Positions 39,279 to 48,478 are shown, counted from the stretch's first letter. The stretch: DNA of 64,000 nucleotides from CAWKMN01 sp963850765 (GCA_963850765.1 CAWKMN010000003.1:124001-188000); one strand, 5' to 3'. Notes: generated by a model not told the origin, from the sequence alone. Numbers and translations: made by a program.

Positions 39279-40202
39279 ATGAAGTACATCGTTGTATTCT
39301 TCCTTATTCTCGTGTTTGTGTTTGCAGCGGCTGTTGGGCCGATCGCGGCCCAGGATGACATCGCGCTGGAGGAAGCGAACAAAGCTGCCGTGCTGCAATT
39401 ATTCGAGGAAGTCTGGGAAAATCACAATCTTGCGGTGGTGGATGAACTGGTAGCCGAGGACCTGATTCAACATGATCCAACTCTTGACAATGGGCGCGCC
39501 GCGTATGCTGAATATCTGACCACCCTGACCGAATCGGAACCGCCGCTTCAGATGAGCGTGCTGCACATACTGGCCGATGGGGATTTCGTGGCGGTGCATT
39601 CGCATATATCAGCGACGCTCGAAGATGAGTTCACGGGGCAGGCGGCGATGGATTTGTTCCGGCTGGACGAGGGCATCATCGTCGAACACTGGCGCGTCGT
39701 CCAGTCTATCCCTTCAAGCAGCATCAGCGGAAATTCGATGGTAAGCGCTCTGTACGAGTATGACGGTGAACCCCCCGAATTGTCCGAGGAGGAAGAAGAA
39801 GCCAACAAGCAACTTGTCATCGAGGCGCTGAACGGCGTGTTCAATGAGCGCAGGTTGGAGTTATTCGATGAGTTGTGGGCCGGTGACGCCTATATCCAGC
39901 ATAACCCATTGGGACCGAACGGCACCTCGTTGTTCGCAGCGGCCTTTAACTTCTTTGTGCCGGAAGGCTCCCACCTCAAAACGTTTCACGCCGTCGCCGA
40001 TGGACCCTTGGTATTCGCCATCTCGCAGATGTCGCCGCCAGACGTCGATCCTGAGGACGAGTTCGCGGGCTCGGTGTGGGGCGACCTGTTCCTCGCGGTC
40101 GACGGTAAGTTCGTGGAGCACTGGGACGTGATCCAGGAAGTGCCTGCCGAAAGTGTGAGCGGAAACTCCATGTTCAGCAGTCTATATGCAGGCGGTGAGT
40201 AG
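39279..40202 (+). CDS. Secreted protein with two SnoaL-like domains
   Basis: The 307-residue product has a signal peptide (MKYIVVFFLILVFVFAAAVG, cleaved before AQDD) and two tandem SnoaL/NTF2-like domains. Domain 1 (about 25-155) has LQLFEEVWENHNLAVVDELV and IVEHWRVVQSIP. Domain 2 (about 170-300) has IEALNGVFNERRLELFDELW and FVEHWDVIQEVP. Both end with SGNSM. The ribosome site AAGGAGGT fixes the start at 39279. Internal duplication is plain. NTF2 folds bind small hydrophobic ligands, but no catalytic role can be assigned. Confidence 0.85.
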   Translation: MKYIVVFFLILVFVFAAAVGPIAAQDDIALEEANKAAVLQLFEEVWENHNLAVVDELVAEDLIQHDPTLDNGRAAYAEYLTTLTESEPPLQMSVLHILADGDFVAVHSHISATLEDEFTGQAAMDLFRLDEGIIVEHWRVVQSIPSSSISGNSMVSALYEYDGEPPELSEEEEEANKQLVIEALNGVFNERRLELFDELWAGDAYIQHNPLGPNGTSLFAAAFNFFVPEGSHLKTFHAVADGPLVFAISQMSPPDVDPEDEFAGSVWGDLFLAVDGKFVEHWDVIQEVPAESVSGNSMFSSLYAGGE

Positions 40203-40288
40203 CTGGCACGGACGAGAGATCTTTGATAACCTCACCGGACATGGCAGCGCTTGGGCTATGACAAAACAGTTTGGGGTAGGCAGCGCTC

Positions 40289-41233
40289 CTACAAGCTGAC
40301 TGTTACAGCGATTTTCCCACCGGCGCGGCGCTGCTCGCAGTAACGATGGGCCTCGGCCATCTGATCGAGTGGATAGACACAGTCAACGACGGGTTTGACT
40401 TTGCCCGCCTCTATCCACTGGGTGAGCTGGTCGAGGTCCTTGCCCGGCTCGATCATAAATACCTTGGATCGTTTGCCCGGCGTAAAGGCCGCCAGCGGCG
40501 TCTGCATAAACTGCCTGGACCGGGGTGTGGTGGTGATATGGAAGCCGCCCGGCTTGAGCAATTTCCGCCACGTGAGGAAGCCGTGGTTGCCGACCGTATC
40601 GAGAATCACATCATAGCGGGCGGAGTCACGAGTGAAGTCCTGCCGGGTGTAGTCGATCACCCGCTGCGCACCCAGCCGCCTGACCAGATCGACCTTGGAT
40701 GTACTGCACACGGCGGTCACGTCGGCACCCAGCGCGCACGCAATCTGGATCGCGAACGTGCCGACCCCCCCGGACCCGCCGTTGATGAGCACAGCCTGAC
40801 CCGGTTGTACCTGCGCCAGGTTGTGTATGATCTGAAAAGCGGTTAGTCCAACACCGGGTGTCGATCCCGCTTCTGGGGCCGAGCTATTTTGTGGTGCGAG
40901 CGCGGCCCATGCTTCGGGCACAGCGGCATATTCAGCGTATCCTCCGCCTCGGCTCTCACGTAGAAACGCGTAGATTTTATCGCCCTTTTTGAAGCGCGTG
41001 ACGGCGCTGCCCACTTCCTCGACTTCGCCGAAGACATCCACGCCGAGCACAAACGGGAATTTGACCCGGACAAACGGCCGGAGTTTGCCCTGCCGCAGCG
41101 CGCATTCGACCGGATTAACGCTCGTGGCGAAGACTTTGATCAGCAGCTCATGATCCGTAATAGAGGGGCGATCCAGCGTGGTATATTCCAGAACATCGGG
41201 CGGGCCATAGCGGTTGATGACGACGGCGTTCAT
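40289..41233 (-). CDS. MDR-family NAD(P)H oxidoreductase (quinone-reductase-like)
   Basis: The 314-residue product is a medium-chain dehydrogenase/reductase without the structural zinc cysteines. It has a GroES-like N-domain (VNPVECALRQGKLRPF, LGVDVFGEVEEVG) and a Rossmann motif, LINGGSGGVGTFAIQIA, for NAD(P)H. The C-terminal part ends GGKIAVTVSL. It resembles zeta-crystallin-like quinone reductases and related zinc-free alcohol dehydrogenases. GGGAGCC lies upstream of the ATG. It is a single-gene unit; substrate unknown. Confidence 0.88.
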   Translation of the reverse strand: MNAVVINRYGPPDVLEYTTLDRPSITDHELLIKVFATSVNPVECALRQGKLRPFVRVKFPFVLGVDVFGEVEEVGSAVTRFKKGDKIYAFLRESRGGGYAEYAAVPEAWAALAPQNSSAPEAGSTPGVGLTAFQIIHNLAQVQPGQAVLINGGSGGVGTFAIQIACALGADVTAVCSTSKVDLVRRLGAQRVIDYTRQDFTRDSARYDVILDTVGNHGFLTWRKLLKPGGFHITTTPRSRQFMQTPLAAFTPGKRSKVFMIEPGKDLDQLTQWIEAGKVKPVVDCVYPLDQMAEAHRYCEQRRAGGKIAVTVSL

Positions 41234-41405
41234 GGTGGCTCCCTTGCTCTAATGGGTTGGTAACAATTATATCAGAATATCTCTTAGAGAATCATGAAGC
41301 AGATCGTTATCGGCTACCGCCGCCATAATCAACAGCTCGTCCCAAATGTTTTGAGCCAGGTGCCAACTCCGAAACTTCGAGGGGAAGTTCAATACACACA
41401 TCACG

Positions 41406-41440
41406 GAAAAATCAACGGCCCCGCCAATCGGAACGGGGCC
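41406..41440 (-). terminator. Terminator after msrA
   Basis: On the minus strand GGCCCCG pairs with CGGGGCC around a 10-base loop and is followed by GTTGATTTTT. It lies 34 bases beyond the msrA stop. Confidence 0.85.
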
Positions 41441-41473
41441 AATGAGTACTCAGTCGGCGTGACAGAAAATAAG

Positions 41474-42022
41474 CTATCCGGCCGTTTCGCGCTTTAGCTT
41501 CTCGAAGTAGGACTTGCGGAACTTGGCGACCTTGGGGGCAATGATGGCGCGGCAGTAGCCCTGGTTCGGGTTGCGCGCGAAATATTCCTGATGATAATCC
41601 TCGGCGGGATAAAACGTGCCGAGCGGCGCGACTTCGGTCACAATCGGCGCGTCCCACAGGCCAGCCTGGGTGATGTCCGCGATGACCTGTTCGGCGGTGG
41701 CGCGCTGTTCGGGCGTGTGATAGAAGATCGCGGAACGATACTGCGGGCCGACATCCGCACCCTGGCGATTGAGCGTGGTCGGGTCGTGGATGGTGAAGAA
41801 GACTTCCAGGATCTCCCGGAGCGAGATCACATCGGGATCAAACGCGATCTGCACGACTTCGGCGTGGCCGGTGGTGCCGGTGCAGACCTGCTGGTAGGTC
41901 GGGTTTGGCACGCGCCCGCCCGCATAACCGGAGACAACATCGTCCACGCCCTTAAGCTGGTCGTATACGGCTTCGAGACACCAGAAGCATCCTCCGCCGA
42001 GCGTTGTCGTTTCTTTAGCCAT
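41474..42022 (-). CDS. msrA: Peptide methionine-S-sulfoxide reductase MsrA
   Basis: MsrA repairs oxidised methionine. The 182-residue product carries the active-site motif GGGCFWC with nucleophilic Cys12, followed by GVDDVVSGYAGG, the conserved FDP and GPQYRSAIFYH. A C-terminal resolving Cys occurs in NQGYCRAIIAPK. No msrB domain is fused. The gene is 48 bases beyond the kinase gene stop in the opposite order (downstream on the map, upstream in transcription) and ends at a clear terminator. Confidence 0.95.
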   Translation of the reverse strand: MAKETTTLGGGCFWCLEAVYDQLKGVDDVVSGYAGGRVPNPTYQQVCTGTTGHAEVVQIAFDPDVISLREILEVFFTIHDPTTLNRQGADVGPQYRSAIFYHTPEQRATAEQVIADITQAGLWDAPIVTEVAPLGTFYPAEDYHQEYFARNPNQGYCRAIIAPKVAKFRKSYFEKLKRETAG

Positions 42023-42070
42023 CAGTCTTTCCTCAGCGATGTATGGTTACGATGAACAGATTATAGCGAT

Positions 42071-44041
42071 TTACGGCACGGTGAAGAAACACTCACCGGC
42101 CTCGATCGGGCAGACCGCCAGGGTGGTGGGGCGATTGTTCAGGCGCACGACAAAGCTGGCTCCTGACTCGGCCTCAAGCCAGAACTGACGGCTGGGACTC
42201 GTCACACGGAACCAGCCCAGAAGATTCGGGCAGTCTCGGGACGTGGGCCGGAGCTGCGTGGCTTCCGTGTCCAGCAACTGGTAGCAGCCGCCGGGACGCA
42301 TCGCCGCCGGGTTCGAACTGCCGCTGCTCCACGTCTCGGCGCTGAACGCCCGCATTCCGTCGCTGGTGTCCTGCTCAAAAATCAGGCGGCTGATATCCTG
42401 CGGCGCTTCGGAAACATTGACCAGGACGAACTGATCCGAATCGTAGATCGCGCGCATATTCGGCACTGGCGTGGCGGTGGGGGAGGGGGTCGGCAGCGGC
42501 GTGCGGGTCGCGGTGGGCATGTCCGTCGGCGTGGGCGTATCCGACGGGGCTGGCGTATCGGTCGCGGCGTTCGCGGTGCGGGTCAGGAACAGCGCCTGCT
42601 GCTCGGCTGTCGCTTCAGCGGCCTGTGTGGACGTCGCCCGGACGTCCTGGGTCTGCTGGATCAAGGCTACCTGGGTAGCTGTCGTGCGGGCGCTCACCGT
42701 CGCGTTGATGACGGCGTCCTGCGTGGTAGTCGCCTGCCGGAACTCCGCTTCCTGGGTGGCGCTGGCCTGGGCCTCGCGCGTCTGCGTGATCGCTTCGGTC
42801 GCGGCGAAGTTGGGCGACGGGGTAGGCGTCCACTGGGTCGCGGTCGAAGTCAGCGCGGAGGCCACGCGGGCATCGGCGGTCGCGGCGGAATCGATCTGCG
42901 CGGTGCCTGTCTGTGCCAGTTCCGCCAACACCGTCTGGCGCAGATCGGCGGCGGAAACTTCGGCACTGGTCGATGGTTTGTTGTCCGGCTGGAACAGCAG
43001 AAACAGCACGGCGGCCAGCGCGATCAGCAGCGCCGCGCCCATGATCCAGACGACGGGCGAGCGGTAGACCGGCCGGGCGGTCATGGTGGCGAGCGGCGAA
43101 TTGGGATCGATAATGACCTGCACGCCAGTGCCCATCGTGCGGGGCACGGACTTGATCACCGGCGTGGTGAAAAAGCCGGTAAGCTGGCCGGTCTGGCCCC
43201 GGATGGCGGTATCGAACGCCATCGCCATTGCCGTGACGGATTCGTGGCGGTCGGCGGGGTTTTTCGCCATGGCGCGCTCAAGGACGTTCCACACGCTTTC
43301 GGGCACGTCGCCGCGATGGTTCTGGGGCGGGGTCGGCTCCTCGTTCAGGGTCTTGTGCAGCAAGCCGTAAGGCGTGGTCGCCTCAAAGGGGAGCTTGCCG
43401 GTCATCAACTGGTAGAGCGTCACCGCCAGCGCGTATTGATCCGCGGCCGGGGTGAGCGTCTCCGAGCGCCACTGCTCAGGCGGCATATAGAGCGGCGTCC
43501 CGACCGGCGCGCCCGTCGAAGTGTACGAGGTAGACGACTCGACCAGCTTGGCGATCCCGAAGTCCACGATATACGCCGCGCCATGCTCGTCAAACATGAT
43601 GTTACCGGGCTTGATGTCGCGGTGGATCACGCCGCGCCGGTGGGCGTAGTCGAGACCAGTCGCGACCTGCTTGAGCAGCTCGGAGATCTCGCCAAAGGAG
43701 GGCAGCGGCTTCTCGGCGGCCAGCCGCTGCGTGATGCGCTGTTCCAGGCTGCCGCCGGTCAGCAGACGCATCACAACATAACTCACGTCGCCCTGCACGC
43801 CGTAATCGTAGACCGGCACAATGTGGGCGTGTTCGAGCGAGGCGGCGGTTTTAGCCTCCCGGTAAAAACGCTCAATATAACCCGCCTCGGCCGCGAGCCC
43901 AGGGAAGAGAACTTTCACGGCGACATCACGGTCCAGGTTGCGCTGGCGGGCGCGGTAGGCGACGCCCATCCCCCCGAACCCCAACAAATCAAGCAGTTCG
44001 TACTGGCCGAAGACCTGGCCGGTGAGATTCTGAATATTCAT
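42071..44041 (-). CDS. Membrane-bound Ser/Thr protein kinase (PknB-like)
   Basis: The 656-residue product has an N-terminal Hanks-type kinase domain (about 14-280). Motifs present: P-loop LGFGGMGVAYRA, Lys43 in DVAVKVLF, catalytic loop VIHRDIKPGNI, DFG as IVDFGIAKL, and GTPLYMPPEQW. After a juxtamembrane stretch, one helix (VVWIMGAALLIALAAVLFLL, about 330-350) leads to an external part. That part is a long Ala/Thr/Gln-rich segment (about 370-490), a TPTP linker and a C-terminal beta-rich domain with two Cys near the end (VCPIEAGECFF). PASTA repeats are absent, so the external sensor is unusual. Confidence 0.92.
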   Translation of the reverse strand: MNIQNLTGQVFGQYELLDLLGFGGMGVAYRARQRNLDRDVAVKVLFPGLAAEAGYIERFYREAKTAASLEHAHIVPVYDYGVQGDVSYVVMRLLTGGSLEQRITQRLAAEKPLPSFGEISELLKQVATGLDYAHRRGVIHRDIKPGNIMFDEHGAAYIVDFGIAKLVESSTSYTSTGAPVGTPLYMPPEQWRSETLTPAADQYALAVTLYQLMTGKLPFEATTPYGLLHKTLNEEPTPPQNHRGDVPESVWNVLERAMAKNPADRHESVTAMAMAFDTAIRGQTGQLTGFFTTPVIKSVPRTMGTGVQVIIDPNSPLATMTARPVYRSPVVWIMGAALLIALAAVLFLLFQPDNKPSTSAEVSAADLRQTVLAELAQTGTAQIDSAATADARVASALTSTATQWTPTPSPNFAATEAITQTREAQASATQEAEFRQATTTQDAVINATVSARTTATQVALIQQTQDVRATSTQAAEATAEQQALFLTRTANAATDTPAPSDTPTPTDMPTATRTPLPTPSPTATPVPNMRAIYDSDQFVLVNVSEAPQDISRLIFEQDTSDGMRAFSAETWSSGSSNPAAMRPGGCYQLLDTEATQLRPTSRDCPNLLGWFRVTSPSRQFWLEAESGASFVVRLNNRPTTLAVCPIEAGECFFTVP

Positions 44042-44082
44042 AATAACATTGATCCGAGTCGCTGAGTGGGATAACGATCAGG

Positions 44083-45138
44083 TTATACCGATTTTTCGTG
44101 AGAATGGCGATTCGAATTACCACCCCAATTATCATATGTGTTCAGAAACCAGCAGGCCCTATCGACCAGTTCGCGGCTGCCCAGGAGCAGCGGCGTGCGC
44201 TGGTGCAGCGCGGACGGCTCAATATCGAGAATGTCCTGCCGGCCATCCGACGCGAACCCACCCGCGTGATGCGCGATGAAGGCCAGCGGCTGCGCTTCGT
44301 ACAGCAGGCGAAGTTTGCCTTCCGGCAGGTTGCTGTCGGGCGGATAGAGGAATATCCCGCCCAGCAGCAGCGTCCGGTGAACATCCGCGATCAGGCTGCC
44401 GATATAGCGCTGGCTGAGCGGTTCGCGCTGCTGGTCGTCCAGCCCCTGGAGCCACGCCACGAATCGACGGGTGCCTTCGGTCCAGAATTTCTGGTAGCCG
44501 TGGTTGATGCTGTAATATTTGCCGGGCGACGGGACGCGAATATCCGGGTGGCTCAGCAAAAATTCCCCGATGCTGGGATCGAGCGTGAAGCCGTGCGCGC
44601 CGTTCCCGGTGCTGTAGACCATCATGGTGCTCGATCCGTAGATCACATAGGCGGCGGCGACGAGGCGGCTGCCCGGTTGGAGCACGTCAGCCAGCGTGCC
44701 GTGCCCATCGCCGGGCGTGATCTTGCGGTGGATGCCAAACACCGTGCCGATCGAGGCGTTGACGTCGATATTGGAGGAGCCGTCCAGCGGGTCATAGACC
44801 AGCACGTAATAGCCGGGCGCGAATGGGTCGGGAATGCGCAGCAGATCGTCGTGTTCTTCGGAGGCCATCACGCAGACGCGCCCGGTGTGATCGTTCATGC
44901 GGAAAATCACGCGGTCCGCGAACACGTCGAGCTTCTGCTGCGTTTCGCCGTGGACGTTCTCGGATTCCAGCGCGCCGAGGATGTCCGCGATGCCGGCGCG
45001 CGTCGTTTCGCGGGCGATCAGCTTGGCGGCCAGCGCGATGTCATAGAGCAGGCTGGTCAGCCGGCCAGTCGCGTCGGGATGGAGGCCCTGCAACTCGAGG
45101 ATGTGGCGTTCGATCGTGGTCAGCTTGGGATCGGTCAT
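44083..45138 (-). CDS. fbp: Class I fructose-1,6-bisphosphatase
   Basis: FBPase hydrolyses fructose-1,6-bisphosphate in gluconeogenesis or carbon fixation. The approximately 351-residue product shows MASEEHDDL with metal-binding Glu, VYDPLDGSSNIDVNASIGTV (class I metal site), KYYSINHGYQKFW and GGIFLYPPD. The start at 45138 (MTDPKLTTIE) follows GGGGGG; a TTG 12 bases earlier is less likely. A short polar tail (NWGGNSNRHSHEKSV) extends beyond the usual end. The frame is intact. Confidence 0.94.
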   Translation of the reverse strand: MTDPKLTTIERHILELQGLHPDATGRLTSLLYDIALAAKLIARETTRAGIADILGALESENVHGETQQKLDVFADRVIFRMNDHTGRVCVMASEEHDDLLRIPDPFAPGYYVLVYDPLDGSSNIDVNASIGTVFGIHRKITPGDGHGTLADVLQPGSRLVAAAYVIYGSSTMMVYSTGNGAHGFTLDPSIGEFLLSHPDIRVPSPGKYYSINHGYQKFWTEGTRRFVAWLQGLDDQQREPLSQRYIGSLIADVHRTLLLGGIFLYPPDSNLPEGKLRLLYEAQPLAFIAHHAGGFASDGRQDILDIEPSALHQRTPLLLGSRELVDRACWFLNTYDNWGGNSNRHSHEKSV

Positions 45139-45225
45139 CGAGCCCCCCAAAACGTAAGCTAATTCAAGTTGTGCTTCATGACTGCGTCGCCCGATCGTTC
45201 CAAGTTAAACTGACCCCGTGATCGA

Positions 45226-45603
45226 TCAGGTCCCCTCAACGATGGACAGAATGTTCCCAGCGGGATCCTTGAACCAGGCCACATTGATTCCGTCGTTCCG
45301 GGAAATACCCTTTTCATCGGTTCTGAATTCGGGTTCGTCGTAGTGTTCGAAACGCACGCCGCGCTTCGTCAGTTCTTCGACTGCGTGTTCGATATTATTT
45401 ACAGGGAAATTGAGGATGGTAAACGTTGCGGGAACATGATTGGGCTTGGGGTAGACCATTATGTTCGCTCCACCGGCGATGTGGAGCTGCAACATCCCAT
45501 AATCTTCCGACACGTCCAGGCCGAGCGTCCCATTGTAGAACGCTTTCGCTGCTGCTATGTCATCAACCGAAAACCCGGAAAACGCTTCGGTGTCTTTGAA
45601 CAT
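45226..45603 (-). CDS. VOC (glyoxalase/bleomycin-resistance fold) protein
   Basis: The 125-residue product is a single VOC-superfamily chain: FSGFSVDDIAAAKAFYNGTLGLDV, LQLHIAGGANIMVYPKP, LNFPVNNIEHAVEELTKRGV, NVAWFKDPAGNILSIVE. The final Glu of SIVE is a typical metal ligand; the first ligand position is not a clear His. AAGGGAG precedes the ATG at 45603. Such stand-alone proteins range from lyases to binding proteins, so no reaction is assigned. Confidence 0.88.
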   Translation of the reverse strand: MFKDTEAFSGFSVDDIAAAKAFYNGTLGLDVSEDYGMLQLHIAGGANIMVYPKPNHVPATFTILNFPVNNIEHAVEELTKRGVRFEHYDEPEFRTDEKGISRNDGINVAWFKDPAGNILSIVEGT

Positions 45604-45719
45604 CACGCTGCTCCCTTATCTACGTTGATGGTCCACTGTGATTTTAGGGGCAAACGTTCGTCGTTCCAAAAAAGCAGCCGTGCGCCGTGTGATCTGCACT
45701 GAGGTGACAGGGGAGGGGG

Positions 45720-45815
45720 TGACGTCCGCTTCGGCAAGAGGCAAATACGTAAGGGCAGGTTCATGAACCTGCCCCTACAGAGGGCGAGGCAAGCCTGCGC
45801 CCCTACGAAACATAT
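45720..45815. repeat. GGGCAGGTTCATGAACCTGCCC inverted repeats
   Basis: Two consecutive inverted repeats of the GCCCCTAC-ending family lie here: GGGCAGGTTC/GAACCTGCCC followed by CCTAC (45753-45778) and a weaker GGGCGAGGCAAGCCTGCGCC ending CCTAC (45782-45806). Confidence 0.65.
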
Positions 45816-45834
45816 CTGGTCGGACGACTGAACC

Positions 45835-47289
45835 CTAGCTGCTGATCGGCAGAATGTCGCCCAGCAGGTCGTTATAGGTCGGTTCCTCCGGGATACGATC
45901 CAGCCAGTCGTCGCGGCGCTTGATGTCGGCGGCGGCCTTCTGCTCGTCCAGCCATGTCTGGTAGGCTTCGCTGCGGGCCGTGCTAAGCTGGCTCGGGGTC
46001 AGCTCGCGCACTTCGCGGGCATGCACCTGGATGATATGGTAGCCGAATTCGGTCTCCACCGGGCCAACGATCTGGCCGATTTCGGCGTTCAGCACGGCAT
46101 CCTTGAACGCGGGCGTATACGTATCCGGGCTGGACCAGCCCAGTTCGCCACCTTCCGCGCCGCTGCCGGTATCGTTCGACGCGGCCTTGGCGAGATCAGC
46201 GAAAGGCTCGCCGTTTTGCAGCGCCAACATCACTTCGTCAGCCTTCGCCTTGGCGGCGGTTTTCTGCTCGTCCGTGGCCGGCGGCGGGGTCTGCCCCGCA
46301 GGAACATCGGGATTAAACGCGATCAGGATATGGCGCGCGTTAACCTGCAGCTCCTCGGCCGGGACATCCTTGCCCATGTACTCGACCATGGCGGTGCGGA
46401 GCGCCTGATAATAGAAGACATCACGCACGACATCCCGATCCGCGTCCGACTTATCGGTCGCGGTGTCGAAGAATTGATCTTCTTCCTTGCTCAGGGTGGC
46501 GCGGATCATGTCCGGCTCCAGCGTGGCGGTCGGGGTGGGGGAAAGGGTCGGCTCCAGCGTCGCAGTCGGCGTGAGCGACGGGCCGGGCGTTACGGTAGGC
46601 ACGTCACTCGTCGCTTCGAGCGTCGGTTCCGCCGTGACTTCAGCGGTCGGCTCGAGCGTCGCGGTCGCGGTGGGCAGCGGTGTATTGGTCGGCGTGGGCG
46701 ACACCAATGGCGTTGGGGTGATGGTCGGCTCGACGGTTGGGGTCGGCGTGTCAGCATCGGGCGATACGAGGCCGACGCGGGACGCCATATAATCTTCGAC
46801 TTCCTGCTCAACGGCGGCGCTATCAACGGTCACGCCAAACTCTCTCGCCGCTTTATCGAGGATGATCTCCTCTTCCATTTCGTCCATCACCTGCCCGCCC
46901 ATCAGCGAGGGGTAGCGCAGATTGTTGATCTGCTCGCCGGCAAGCTGCTGAATATAGTCAACATTGCCGCCGGTCAGCGCGTACAGGTCGCGGATCTGAT
47001 CCGCCGTCAGCCAGCGGGTGAGACGCACGCGTTCCTGATAGTCGTTGGTCGAAATCTCGGTGCCATTGACGGTCGTGATGGCCTGGCGGGGACGAAGGAC
47101 CTGTTCGTTGAAGACCGCATAAAGCAGCACGATCAGGCTGATCCCAATGACGCCGGCAATGGTGTACATCACCCACTGCCGCGCCCGATGTTCCCGCTCG
47201 GCACGGGAGCGATACTGCCGGCGGCGTTCAATATCCTCTGCGGTGGGGCGCCGGGTGCGCGGCCCGCCCACCGTGCTCTTTTTTGCCAT
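45835..47289 (-). CDS. Membrane-anchored SurA/PrsA-like peptidyl-prolyl isomerase
   Basis: The 484-residue product has an Arg-rich cytoplasmic N-terminus, a membrane helix (about 40-60) and a SurA_N-like chaperone region (NGTEISTNDYQERVRLTR...). A long PT-rich insert follows (about 175-265). A parvulin domain ends the core (about 315-435): ARHILIAFNP, KADEVMLALQNGEPFADLAKAAS, GGELGWSSPDTYTPAF, TEFGYHIIQVH. It should help fold exported proteins. The PT insert between chaperone halves is unusual for the family but in keeping with this genome. It is followed, in the opposite map direction, by the rpsF operon. Confidence 0.9.
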   Translation of the reverse strand: MAKKSTVGGPRTRRPTAEDIERRRQYRSRAEREHRARQWVMYTIAGVIGISLIVLLYAVFNEQVLRPRQAITTVNGTEISTNDYQERVRLTRWLTADQIRDLYALTGGNVDYIQQLAGEQINNLRYPSLMGGQVMDEMEEEIILDKAAREFGVTVDSAAVEQEVEDYMASRVGLVSPDADTPTPTVEPTITPTPLVSPTPTNTPLPTATATLEPTAEVTAEPTLEATSDVPTVTPGPSLTPTATLEPTLSPTPTATLEPDMIRATLSKEEDQFFDTATDKSDADRDVVRDVFYYQALRTAMVEYMGKDVPAEELQVNARHILIAFNPDVPAGQTPPPATDEQKTAAKAKADEVMLALQNGEPFADLAKAASNDTGSGAEGGELGWSSPDTYTPAFKDAVLNAEIGQIVGPVETEFGYHIIQVHAREVRELTPSQLSTARSEAYQTWLDEQKAAADIKRRDDWLDRIPEEPTYNDLLGDILPISS

Positions 47290-47390
47290 ATAAGTGTATT
47301 CTCCTCCGAAGATAAATCACCAAAAACGGGGGAGGGCCTGTGACGGACCTGCCCCCGTATGTGGCTCAATCCAATCGTGCCTGTACCGCC

Positions 47391-47711
47391 CTAACCGCGC
47401 GAATGGGCGTCGGTGAAGGGCAGCAGCGCCAGATGGCGGGCACGTTTGATCTCGCGTGCCAGCTTCCGCTGGTTTTTGGCGCTGAGGCCGGTCTGCCGGC
47501 GGGGACGGATCTTGGCCCGCTCGGTGATGAAGCGGCGCAGCGTGTCCACCTCTTTGTAGTTCGGGAGGGTGTCGCTGGTGGCAAAGTAGTCTTCTTTGCG
47601 CTGACCACGGCGGCGGCGGACGGAACGGCTGCCCCGTTGCCCAGGGCCATCGTCCATATCGTCCATGTCGTCGAGTTCGTCGTCTTCGTAATCCAGGTTA
47701 CGAGGGCTCAC
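47391..47711 (-). CDS. rpsR: 30S ribosomal protein S18 with acidic N-terminal extension
   Basis: The S18 core (about 45-104) is clear: YKEVDTLRRFITERAKIRPRRQTGLSAKNQRKLAREIKRARHLALLPF is broken here into its key parts RRFITERAKI, RRQTGLSAKNQRKLA and RARHLALLPF. The first about 40 residues are an unusual extension with an acidic run (DYEDDELDDMDDMDDG) followed by a basic run (RSVRRRRGQRK). The gene is the last of the rpsF-ssb-rpsR operon, 18 bases after ssb. Confidence 0.95.
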   Translation of the reverse strand: MSPRNLDYEDDELDDMDDMDDGPGQRGSRSVRRRRGQRKEDYFATSDTLPNYKEVDTLRRFITERAKIRPRRQTGLSAKNQRKLAREIKRARHLALLPFTDAHSRG

Positions 47712-47729
47712 CTGAAGGTCTCCTTAGGT

Positions 47730-48128
47730 CTAGAATGGAAATTCGTCTTTGTCCGCTTCGGAGTCGCCGGTGTCGTGCAGGTCCTGGACGGGATGCCGGT
47801 CGCCCAGCAGGATCATCTCGTTGGCCACGAGCTCGGTGCGGTAGTGCCGCGTGCCGTTGTCGTCTTCCCAGCCGCGTGTTTGCAGGCGGCCTTCGATGTA
47901 AACCTGCTGGTTTTTGTTGAGGTGGGTTTTGCAGATTTCGGCCAGATTGCCCCAGGCGACGACATTAAACCATTCGGTTTCTTCGCGCCGCTCGCCATCC
48001 GACGAGGTCCAGGTGCGGCTGGTCGCCACACTGAAGCTCGCGACAGGCCGCCCGCTGGGGGTATAACGCAGTTCAGGATCGCGCCCCAGGTTGCCGATAA
48101 TCATGACTTTGTTCAACCCACGCCCCAT
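47730..48128 (-). CDS. ssb: Single-stranded DNA-binding protein
   Basis: The 132-residue product has the OB fold of bacterial SSB: NKVMIIGNLGRDPELRYTPSG, FSVATSRTW, TEWFNVVAWGNLAEICKTHL, VYIEGRLQTRGWED. It ends with the acidic tip DKDEFPF that recruits partner proteins. The linker before the tip is very short compared with E. coli SSB. It lies between rpsF and rpsR, a widely conserved order. Confidence 0.96.
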   Translation of the reverse strand: MGRGLNKVMIIGNLGRDPELRYTPSGRPVASFSVATSRTWTSSDGERREETEWFNVVAWGNLAEICKTHLNKNQQVYIEGRLQTRGWEDDNGTRHYRTELVANEMILLGDRHPVQDLHDTGDSEADKDEFPF

Positions 48129-48187
48129 CTCGTCCCATCCTTGTTCGACACAAATACGCTCTGCGGTTATCGTGCGATCGATAGGGT

Positions 48188-48478
48188 CTACTCGTCCAGG
48201 CGCACCACGAGGTGCCGGATAATCTGCTCGTTAAGCTTCAGGTTGGTTTCCAGGTCGATCAGGCGCTGGGTGGGATAGCTTATCTTCAGGAAGACATAGT
48301 AGCCTTCGCGGAAGTCGGCAATCGGATAGGCCAGCCGGCGGCGGCCCCAATAATCGACATTGGTGACTTCGCCACCAAAGTCCTTGATCCAGGTCGAAAC
48401 CAGATCGATGATCGACTTTGTCTCGGCTTCCTGGACGTTGCTCGGGATAATGAATCCCAATTCGTATGGACGGTTCAT
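48188..48478 (-). CDS. rpsF: 30S ribosomal protein S6
   Basis: The 96-residue product matches S6: MNRPYELGFIIPSN, IIDLVSTWIKDFGGEVTNVD, WGRRRLAYPIADFREGYYVF, LKLNEQIIRHLVVRLDE. It heads the rpsF-ssb-rpsR operon. S6:S18 often autoregulate through an mRNA leader; the roughly 100 bases upstream could hold such a structure, but I could not identify it with confidence. GGAAAGGAGAACG provides the ribosome site. Confidence 0.96.
   Translation of the reverse strand: MNRPYELGFIIPSNVQEAETKSIIDLVSTWIKDFGGEVTNVDYWGRRRLAYPIADFREGYYVFLKISYPTQRLIDLETNLKLNEQIIRHLVVRLDE

Noticed and set aside
41294..41497. A 67-codon plus-strand frame before msrA
   Set aside because: It covers the msrA terminator, lacks a ribosome site and resembles nothing known.
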